Shown in pieces: positions 58,601-64,000 of a stretch of DNA of 64,000 bases (its first letter is position 1; each line of letters opens with the position of its first letter). The translations under genes and the position numbers were made by a program. The notes beneath the pieces are model-generated. The model did not search any database. It was not told the origin of the DNA and was given only the letters and a program-made list of their open reading frames with translations. The DNA comes from Actinophytocola sp044466355 (GTDB lineage: Bacteria > Actinomycetota > Actinomycetes > Mycobacteriales > Pseudonocardiaceae), in contig NZ_JBITMQ010000012.1 in assembly GCF_044466355.1 (NCBI RefSeq), positions 124,001 through 188,000 of the forward strand, given 5' to 3'.

Positions 58601-60061
58601 GAGGACACCCGCCACTCGGTCCACCTCATGCTCGTGAACGGCGACCCGGGGGACCCGGCGAACAGTGTCAACTGGCCGGTCTACGCGGACCTGCTGCCGC
58701 ACGCCATCAACTCCAGGGCGGTCGACTGCGAGGACAGCTGGGTTCGCACCATGGTCACGAACATGGTGCGGTACCTCCTCGCCGTCGGCGACTACCAGGG
58801 TGGCCTCTCCCTCGCGGAGGAGGCCAGGGAGACCTGGACGGCGAGCATCGGCGAGACCCACGTCGACACGCTGGTCATGGGCCGTCACCTGGCCAACGCG
58901 CTGCGACGGATCGGCCGCCCCGCGGACGCCAGCACGCTCAGCGCGGAGGTCTACGCGTTGACCCGCGAACACCTGGGCGACGACGACGAGACGACCATCG
59001 CGATGGGCAACTCCACCCTGGTGATCCACGAGTTGGAGGGCAGGCTCTACGACGAACGGGACGCCGCGGAAACCACGCTGGCCAGCGCGCGGCGGGTGCT
59101 GGGTGAGGACGACCCGTCGACCCTGGTGTACGCCAACAACTACGCGTCGACCCTGCGCCTCACCGGCGAGTACTTCGCGGCCCGCGATCTCGACCAGGAG
59201 ACCCTGCGGCGCCGGACGGCGGTCCTCGGCGCGCACCACACGGCGACCCTGGGCACACGCAGCAGCCTGGCGATGGACATCCGGGAGTGCGGCGACTACG
59301 TCGGTGCCTGCCGCATGCAGGAGGAGACCTGCGCCGTCGCCACGGAGATCCTCGGCCGCGACCACCCCACGACCATCGGCAGTGACCGGTGCCTCGCGGT
59401 CGCGCGCCGCAAGGCGGGCCGCCACGACCAGGCGATGGAGCTCACCGAGGACGTCTACAACCGCTACCGACTCCGGCACGGCGAAGGCCACCTCGACACC
59501 GTGACCGCGATGGTGGACATGGCGACCGAGCTACGTCACCTCGGCGAGCTGGACAAGTCGCTCGACTTCGGTGTGCGCGGTGTCCGGGACTTCGAGAAGG
59601 TCTACTACCACGAGCACCCGTACGTGATGATCGCCATGACCACCCTGGCCGTCACCCGCAGGCTTCGCGGCGACCTCGACGAGGCGCGCAACCTCAACGA
59701 GCGCGCTGTCGCCGGGCTGCTCGAACGGCTGTACGAGGACCACCCGTACGTCATCGTCGTGCGCAGCAACCTGGCGAGCGACCTCGCCGAGCTGGGTGAG
59801 GCGGAGAAGGCGCGGTTGCTCGACGAGGACACCCTGGTCCACAGCACGGAGCGGCTCGGCGCCGAACACCCGACGACGCTCGCGATCGCGCACAACCTGT
59901 CGATCGACCTGAACCTGCTCGGCCAGTCCGAGGAGGCCGCCATCCTGCACACGAAGACGGCGGCGAGCTTCCGGAAGGTGCTCGGCGAGGAGCACCCGGC
60001 GACCGTGGCCGCGAGCCAGAACGTCAGGGCGAACTTCGACTCCGACACGATGCAGCTGTAG
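55670..60061 (+). CDS. fxsT: SAV_2336-type vWA / NB-ARC / TPR protein (FxsT-like STAND ATPase)
   Basis: A 1463-residue signalling protein. After a Pro-rich linker (~70-135), a SAV_2336-like vWA domain spans ~175-600; its MIDAS is degenerate (VVVIDTAGAADVW, no SxS). The NB-ARC/STAND ATPase covers ~645-960: VGREPLLEQL, P-loop LHGMGGVGKSQ, Walker B KWILVFDNAE and LGDLPLAVEQAAAW. The last ~470 residues are ~10 TPR_12-type repeats of ~42 residues (LGEDDPSTLVYANNYASTLR and similar). This is the architecture named FxSxx-system TPR protein. The vWA domain should meet the adjacent MoxR. GTG 55670 has GGGGGAG upstream. The 3' end overlaps the convergent hydroxylase gene by 38 bases. Confidence 0.9.
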   Translation: MSGLPLDDSPDGAPGLASGVFPHFEDRDAAEVPRLSTDELEWHEVRDALWLAHMLRPPVQEGDAPQPPQARPPDVPAGPDARTPKPTGPPEPPEPGPAPEDQEEPREPDHEPAPQDWRVGKPHPVRAAVLDRHAPAETAPLTWPTAPALANRRQIAKALRPLGRRVASPWRTELDEEETAVRAAQDRMWFPAFRPARSRRFELVVVIDTAGAADVWQQQVDELCDLFRRQGAFRDVRTLLVDGSVTNEEEVLLRTPGPDGVVRGWRDQIDPTGRTVFVVLTDGIGEGWRSDAVTRVVASWARHTPTAIVNLLPERLWHWSGLTPRRVRLRAAKPGAPNVRLRVENTDGSEDGHAVPIPVLSLDPVFWANWAKLLGTPGAGWVDSTTVFVEPDTRVIDVAGTPAQPRTELAPRDRVLRFRTFASASAFQLATLLAAVPLTMPTIKLVQRVMLPSADISAIAEVVLGGLLRKTSMKPDPVPQAAGDDGGDGVDGVGYEFHRGVRAELLAAGRRGDTIRVARLIAGYLGQRNPVLRNFREALDDPERTPEPEVTPENRPYLKVQEAVFRALSGRYAARATRLRRKRKINPPDVDVGEGAKLPQPEPPSRHEWTLPPPFEGDNMPASGSGQLEGRSLVRQPQIWGGVPLRNPDFVGREPLLEQLRRRLSEPGETTTAVLPEALHGMGGVGKSQSVVEYIYRNVSEYDIVWWIPAEHTTQIRSSFVELAKRLGITAGSAETAVPAVLEMLRSGIPDRKWILVFDNAERPDDVRPFLPPGSGHVVVTSRNAEWAGVARTVEVDLFTRSESIELLRRRGGGTISDEDADRLAEALGDLPLAVEQAAAWRAQTGMPVAEYVDLLEKNSAELLTAGATGEYELSVAAAWNVPLNRLRTDRRAALELLQVCAFFSPEPIARSLFTGVRGAPVPPALAEALADPIKLNSAIREIHRYSLAKIDHARNTIQLHRLVQAVLRDQLDKTKWEDTRHSVHLMLVNGDPGDPANSVNWPVYADLLPHAINSRAVDCEDSWVRTMVTNMVRYLLAVGDYQGGLSLAEEARETWTASIGETHVDTLVMGRHLANALRRIGRPADASTLSAEVYALTREHLGDDDETTIAMGNSTLVIHELEGRLYDERDAAETTLASARRVLGEDDPSTLVYANNYASTLRLTGEYFAARDLDQETLRRRTAVLGAHHTATLGTRSSLAMDIRECGDYVGACRMQEETCAVATEILGRDHPTTIGSDRCLAVARRKAGRHDQAMELTEDVYNRYRLRHGEGHLDTVTAMVDMATELRHLGELDKSLDFGVRGVRDFEKVYYHEHPYVMIAMTTLAVTRRLRGDLDEARNLNERAVAGLLERLYEDHPYVIVVRSNLASDLAELGEAEKARLLDEDTLVHSTERLGAEHPTTLAIAHNLSIDLNLLGQSEEAAILHTKTAASFRKVLGEEHPATVAASQNVRANFDSDTMQL

Positions 60062-61880
60062 CGGGCGCGAGCCACGCGACCATGGCCAACGGATCGGGGG
60101 CTCGTCCCGTGAGCACCCTGATCCGGCGGTGCACGGCGACGGTCAACTCCGGGCGGTCGAGCAGTGAAGCCGCGTCCCTGCCCTGTGCTCTGAGCGCGAG
60201 TCCAAGACCGACCCATGCCTGGACGTCATCCGGCCTGGACGTCAGGTGCCGGTGGTAGGCGTCCGCGGCCGCTTCCATGTCACCGGTGCAGAACGCGGCG
60301 TCCGCGTACGGCGTCGAGCCCGGCAGCGAGCCCCGGCCTCGGGTGAGCGACGTGAACAACTCCCGGTCGACCGCCTTGACGTGCAACAGGTTTCGCCGGT
60401 TCGCGGGCAGCCGTCGGGTGTCCTCGGCGCTGATCCTGGTGCGATCCGCCCAGGTCGGCGGCGGCCGGTCGGCGCACCACGCGGCGGCTACCGCGTCGAC
60501 CACCTCCGGGTTCGGCCGCGCGTGCCGCAACCGCCACAGCGCCTGGTGGTCGTCGACCATCGCGGTGACCACTGTGGACAGCTGGTCGAGCACCGGGGTT
60601 CGTTCGCACACCTCGAGCCGGGCCGAGACGGCGTCGACCAGCGCCCGTCCCGCGTTCGTCAGGTGCGGGTCGCCGTCGAGCGCACGCAACGCGTGCCGGA
60701 CCTGTGTGCGCCGGAACGCTATCTCGAAACGGATCTGCTCGTTCTCGTCCGCCACGTCCGCCTCGGCCAACCAGAACTCGACTCCGCAGGTGAACGCGTA
60801 CAGCCCGTGCAGGACACCGGTGAGCGGACGCGGGTCGTCCCGCCACGGCGCCAGGTACCGCTGGGCGCGATGGCCGTCGGTGAGTTTCACCAGGTCCAGT
60901 AGCGCGTTCAGCTTCGAGTGCTGCATCTCGTGCACCAGCGCCTCGGCGAACTCGGTCGCGGAATCGCACGCCGACAACCGCACCCCGCCGAACGCGGACG
61001 GCGACGACTCGCCGACCGTGCCGCTGCTCGGTTCGATGGGCACCAGCAGTCGCAGCCCGGTCGCGATCTCCCGCGCGTACGGCCGGTGGTCCCGGGTCAG
61101 CACGTGCCACGCCTCGTCGACGAGCTTGCGCCAGTCGGCGAGGTCCACATCGGACAGTTCGGTCGGTGGGCTCGGCGGCCCGAAGCCGTGGTAGGGGTCG
61201 TGGTGGTCGAGCCACGCGTCCACGGTGAGGCCGTGGCTGGTGCTGGTGTGGCGCCGCGCGGGGAAGAACGCCTCGTCCGACCCGTCGAGCGCGATGGAGG
61301 TCGAGGGACTGACGCGGAGGTGCGTGTCGATGCCCGCGCTGACCACGTCGGCCGTGCCGACGGGGAACGAGCCGGGAAGGGTCACGTGCCCGACGGTGGG
61401 CAGCGACACCACGCCGTGCCACACCGGAACGCGGATCGTGCGGGCGACGCCGGTGCGCACCGCGGCGGCGGCCGCGATCGCGTGCAGGTAACCGAGTTCC
61501 GACCACGGTGTGACCACGTCCGGCCGCGCGTGGTGGTGCAGCGCCCTGGTCAGCCACACGCCGACGGACGGGTGCAGGAAGATGTCCGCCGTCGCGTCGG
61601 CATCACGGGCCTCCGCCTCCGCGAGCACAGCCCAGCAGGCCGCGATGTCGACCTGGGTGCCCATCGCGGCCGGGTTCGCCTCGAGCCGGTCGAGCAGGGC
61701 CCGCAACCGCAGGCGCCGGTGACTGTGTTGTGCCGCCTCGAGCAGCCGCATGGTGACATCGGCGGTCGGGCCGGAGCACAGCTCGTCGAACGTGGCCCGG
61801 GTCAGTCGATGCGTGCTCAGTGCATCCCCAACCGCGGCGGGTCGTCCTGCTTTCCCTGTAACTCGTTGCCGGTGTGCCAT
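60024..61880 (-). CDS. HExxH-type peptide beta-hydroxylase (RiPP modification enzyme)
   Basis: A ~600-residue protein of the HExxH peptide-modification family (2-oxoglutarate-dependent beta-hydroxylase class). The motif LVHEMQHSK has His317, Glu318 and His321 counted from ATG 61880. The N-terminal ~300 residues are helical and beta-mixed, and the C-terminal part has a TPR-like end (AAADAYHRHLTSRPDDVQAW). In characterised FxSxx clusters such enzymes hydroxylate a precursor peptide. The ATG at 61880 lies in the precursor gene, in another frame, and its first 20 residues look unnatural; a CTG at 61820, forming a CTGA overlap with the precursor stop, may be the real start. Confidence 0.87.
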   Translation of the reverse strand: MAHRQRVTGKAGRPAAVGDALSTHRLTRATFDELCSGPTADVTMRLLEAAQHSHRRLRLRALLDRLEANPAAMGTQVDIAACWAVLAEAEARDADATADIFLHPSVGVWLTRALHHHARPDVVTPWSELGYLHAIAAAAAVRTGVARTIRVPVWHGVVSLPTVGHVTLPGSFPVGTADVVSAGIDTHLRVSPSTSIALDGSDEAFFPARRHTSTSHGLTVDAWLDHHDPYHGFGPPSPPTELSDVDLADWRKLVDEAWHVLTRDHRPYAREIATGLRLLVPIEPSSGTVGESSPSAFGGVRLSACDSATEFAEALVHEMQHSKLNALLDLVKLTDGHRAQRYLAPWRDDPRPLTGVLHGLYAFTCGVEFWLAEADVADENEQIRFEIAFRRTQVRHALRALDGDPHLTNAGRALVDAVSARLEVCERTPVLDQLSTVVTAMVDDHQALWRLRHARPNPEVVDAVAAAWCADRPPPTWADRTRISAEDTRRLPANRRNLLHVKAVDRELFTSLTRGRGSLPGSTPYADAAFCTGDMEAAADAYHRHLTSRPDDVQAWVGLGLALRAQGRDAASLLDRPELTVAVHRRIRVLTGRAPDPLAMVAWLAPATAASCRSRSSP

Positions 61881-62011
61881 TCGGCGGTCCGGTAGAGTTG
61901 ATCCAAGGCGGTGACCAGCTCTGATGATCTCAGCTCGCGCAACTCGGCCAGCGGGACCGCGGTCAGATCGACCAGTTGCGAGTCCAGATCAGCATCCGTC
62001 AGATGTGCCAT
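61817..62011 (-). CDS. Putative RiPP precursor peptide (FxsA-like leader, atypical core)
   Basis: A 64-residue peptide with an FxSxx-type leader: LDSQLVDLTAVPLAELREL, followed by SSELVTALDQLYR. FxSxx-COOH precursors have the same (D/Q)LVDL...VPLAELREL block but end in Phe-x-Ser-x-x. This one ends EWHTGNELQG, KQDDPPRLGMH, so the tail is different. GGGGAGG lies before ATG 62011, a strong ribosome site. The hydroxylase gene overlaps or abuts the 3' end. The leader probably binds the modifying enzyme; core residues His, Asn, Asp and Glu are possible targets. No radical-SAM maturase, protease or exporter is in view. Confidence 0.75.
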   Translation of the reverse strand: MAHLTDADLDSQLVDLTAVPLAELRELRSSELVTALDQLYRTAEWHTGNELQGKQDDPPRLGMH

Positions 62012-62145
62012 GCCGCCTCCCCGAACTGTCGCAGGTCTACGCCGATTGTAGCCGTTTCCCAGCCCGTTTCCGGCGGATTACCGGTCAAGATCATGGCGCG
62101 CAGGGGGTTTGTCCAGCTTTTGTCCCGTGCGCTCGGGTGGCCTGT

Positions 62146-63339
62146 TCAGTTGACGCACGGGATCCCACCTGCGGTTATCGGTCGTTCACCGGAGTTCTGG
62201 GCCACGTTGCGCACGACCACCTTTCCGGTGTCGACCGGGGTCGTGCCGGGGACGCTTCTGGTGGTGGTGCTCGGCGGGGGACCGGTCAGCAGGTTCCGCA
62301 CGTACGCACGCACCCGCGCCGGGTCGACCTCGACGGCGCTGCCGTCCGACGGGGTCGTCAGGTCGATGGTGCCGGTGGGGATGGTGGAGAACTCGATGTC
62401 GTCGCCGGTCAGCGTGGTCAGCTGCGCCGCGAAGGACATGAGGTCCCAGTTCCTGTCCAGCACCACGGACTTCGTGAGCGCGTCGACCAGCGCGCTGATC
62501 CGGCTCGGTGAGCTCAGCGTGCCCGAGCTGAACACCTGGTTGGCCACGCCGGCGAGGAACGCCTGCTGGCGGCGCACCCGGTCCAGGTCGCCGTTCGGGA
62601 GACCGTGGCGCTGCCGCACGAACTTCAGCGCGGCCACGCCCTTCAACGTCTGCCTCCCCGCCGGGAAGTCGGCGCCGGAGTACCTGTCGTGCACGGGTTC
62701 GTTCAGGCACACCGGCACCCCGCCGACGGCCTTCGTCAGCTCGCTGAACCCGTACAGGCCGATCTCCGCGTAGTGGTCGACCGTGAGACCGGTCAGCGCG
62801 GACACCGTCGCGATCAGGGTCTTCCTGCCCTCGGTGGTGGACTCGCGCTCGACGGTCGCGTCGTCGGCGCCCTCGGCGCGCAGGCGGGCGGCGGCGTCGT
62901 TCTTCCCCCGCGCGTACGCCGAGTTCAGCTTGTGCGTGCCGAAGCCACCCGGGATGTCCACATAGGAATCGCGGGGGAGGGAGAGCGCGAACGCCTTCTT
63001 CTCGGGGTCGGCGGGGATGTGCACCAGCATCATCGTGTCGGTGTTCTGCTCGCCGTCCGCCTCCCCGGCCCGCAGCGCGTCCAGCACGTCCTGGGGCAGC
63101 GGGTTGCCGTGCGTGTCGGTGCGCGAGTCGAGGCCCACCAGCAGGATGGTCTGTTCCGAGCGGGGGAGGTCCCGCACCGACGGGAGGTCGGCCGGGTCCG
63201 GGGGCGGGTCGGCGGCGATGACGTCGTCGCGGACCACGTTCTCGTCGGCCGTGCGGTAGGTGTACCAGCCGAACCCGATCGTCGCGACGACCGCGGCCGA
63301 CACCAGTGCCACCAGCGCCCTCCCCGCCCACACCAGCAT
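62146..63339 (-). CDS. LytR-CpsA-Psr (LCP) family cell-wall glycopolymer ligase
   Basis: A 397-residue membrane-anchored enzyme that transfers lipid-linked glycopolymers to peptidoglycan. One N-terminal membrane helix (~5-25) is followed by the extracellular LCP domain with its Arg/Asp motifs: GLDSRTDTH, LSLPRDSYVDIPGGFGTHKL and KFVRQRHGLPNGDLDRVRRQ. The short C-terminal tail has a LytR_C-like remnant (KVVVRNVAQNS). In actinobacteria these enzymes attach arabinogalactan or teichoic-type polymers. ATG 63339 starts just before the membrane helix. It is divergent from the lipoprotein gene. Confidence 0.93.
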   Translation of the reverse strand: MLVWAGRALVALVSAAVVATIGFGWYTYRTADENVVRDDVIAADPPPDPADLPSVRDLPRSEQTILLVGLDSRTDTHGNPLPQDVLDALRAGEADGEQNTDTMMLVHIPADPEKKAFALSLPRDSYVDIPGGFGTHKLNSAYARGKNDAAARLRAEGADDATVERESTTEGRKTLIATVSALTGLTVDHYAEIGLYGFSELTKAVGGVPVCLNEPVHDRYSGADFPAGRQTLKGVAALKFVRQRHGLPNGDLDRVRRQQAFLAGVANQVFSSGTLSSPSRISALVDALTKSVVLDRNWDLMSFAAQLTTLTGDDIEFSTIPTGTIDLTTPSDGSAVEVDPARVRAYVRNLLTGPPPSTTTRSVPGTTPVDTGKVVVRNVAQNSGERPITAGGIPCVN

Positions 63340-63486
63340 GGTTCCGACGCTATGGACCGATTCCGCCCGTCGTGCCTCTGTTCTGTAACAGCCGTCCGGC
63401 GGTCGTTTCGCGGGCACGTAACAGCCTGGACGACCCGTGTGGCCGCGCCGGGCGCGGCGTGGTCTCCTGTGCTCGTGCGCGGAACG

Positions 63487-64000
63487 ATGCGATCGGCGGT
63501 GGCCCTGTGCGGGCTCGTCCTGCTGCTCGTCGCGGGCTGCGCCACCCAGGGCGGTGTCGAGGTGGCGGGCCGGGCGAGCCAGGTCAGCCCGCCGCCGTCG
63601 CAGCCGACACTGCCCAGCGGCACCCCCGCCTCCGCCGACCCGGTCGCGGTGCTGCGGGCCGATCCGCAGGTCACCCCGAAGGTCAAGGCGGGTCTGGTGC
63701 CGTGCGAGGGCGGCCAGTACCCGACCGACGACCGGTACGTCGACCTCACCGGCGACGGCAAGGGCGAACTGGTCGTGCTGCTGTTCGACTGCCGCTCCGA
63801 CCGGTACGCCAAGGCGGCCGCCGAGGGGGTGGGGCTGGTGCCGTACCCCGGCTACGCGGCCTACGTGTACAACCTGGTCACGGAACCGCCGACGCGCCTG
63901 CTCGGCGTCGAGGGCCAGTCCATCGACGTCCTGCCGGGCAAGGGCAAGGATCTCGTGCTGATCCGCGGTACGTGGTCGGCGGAGGACGACCCGTGCTGCC
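63487..64000 (+). CDS. Lipoprotein, 5' part (runs past the window end)
   Basis: The first ~171 residues of an exported lipoprotein. A type II signal peptide ends in a lipobox (LLLVAGC), with Cys18 as the lipidated residue. A Ser/Pro-rich linker (PPPSQPTLPSGTPAS) follows, then a soluble domain (VKAGLVPCEGGQYPTDDRYV, DLTGDGKGELVVLLF) with Cys residues likely in a disulphide. DLTGDGKGE resembles the FG-GAP/calcium-type loop, only by pattern. I do not recognise the family. The stop is outside the window. ATG 63487 or GTG 63475 could be the start. Confidence 0.8.
   Translation, partial: MRSAVALCGLVLLLVAGCATQGGVEVAGRASQVSPPPSQPTLPSGTPASADPVAVLRADPQVTPKVKAGLVPCEGGQYPTDDRYVDLTGDGKGELVVLLFDCRSDRYAKAAAEGVGLVPYPGYAAYVYNLVTEPPTRLLGVEGQSIDVLPGKGKDLVLIRGTWSAEDDPCC

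Noticed and set aside
61817..62011. Classing the peptide as a standard FxSxx-COOH precursor
   Set aside because: The leader fits but the C-terminus is RLGMH and there is no FxsB gene in the window.
1..64000. tRNA or rRNA genes, transposases, phage integration sites
   Set aside because: I looked through the intergenic spaces and found no cloverleaf with CCA-adjacent arms, no rRNA core sequence, no transposase or integrase motif.

Overview
The window is high-GC actinobacterial chromosome: GTG starts are frequent, coding is dense on both strands, and there are many 4-base ATGA or GTGA gene overlaps. A mycothiol-type DinB-like protein, CYTH-CHAD, SMP-30, Pnkp/Hen1 and FxsT-type proteins point to a filamentous actinomycete. 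Pseudonocardiaceae (Lentzea, Saccharothrix or Actinosynnema-like) is my best guess; this is inference, not proof. I saw no rRNA, tRNA, CRISPR array or transposase.

0-13 kb: the 3' end of a cytochrome P450, two small membrane proteins, a two-subunit molybdenum hydroxylase (iorAB-like) next to a PucR regulator, a 3-hydroxyisobutyrate-dehydrogenase-like reductase, a secreted SGNH esterase, a GNAT protein, an SMP-30 lactonase divergent from an Lrp regulator, and a NarL-type two-component system. 13.4-17.3 kb: a Hen1-Pnkp RNA-repair operon. 17-24.6 kb: four regulator and membrane-protein pairs or triplets (MarR/MFS, TetR/DUF1453, ArsR/MFS), several with readable palindromic operators, and an amidohydrolase.

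24.7-28.4 kb: class Ia ribonucleotide reductase nrdAB. It sits behind a cobalamin riboswitch and a pair of NrdR boxes, so two control layers can be read from the DNA. 28.7-33.4 kb: a CobW-type GTPase and a very large Tat-exported GH116 glycosidase, linked by identical LacI-type palindromes. 33.5-43.2 kb: PhoU, a nuclease/phosphatase-fold protein, an ECF41 sigma-factor operon, a secreted beta-helix protein, an ECF42 sigma-factor operon with its DGPF partner, and a methyltransferase. 43.2-43.75 kb is an array of 163-bp repeats. 43.8-48.6 kb: a secreted M19-like dipeptidase, a CYTH-CHAD protein, and a MarR/EamA pair.

48.8-62.0 kb is the most interesting part. Six co-directional genes encode a MoxR ATPase, a protein with a duplicated metallopeptidase-like domain plus vWA, a nucleotidyl-cyclase-like domain fused to effector-associated domain 2 (EAD2), an EAD2-VMAP protein, a second MoxR ATPase, and a 1463-residue SAV_2336/NB-ARC/TPR protein of the FxsT type. 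This matches the vWA-MoxR-VMAP conflict systems described from comparative genomics, with a cyclase branch added. Facing it on the other strand is a mini RiPP cassette: a 64-residue precursor-like peptide with an FxSxx-type leader but no FxSxx tail, overlapping an HExxH-type peptide beta-hydroxylase. No radical-SAM enzyme is in view. Two of the conflict genes share a duplicated promoter with a tandem GGACARATC element. The window ends with an LCP cell-wall ligase and the start of a lipoprotein gene.
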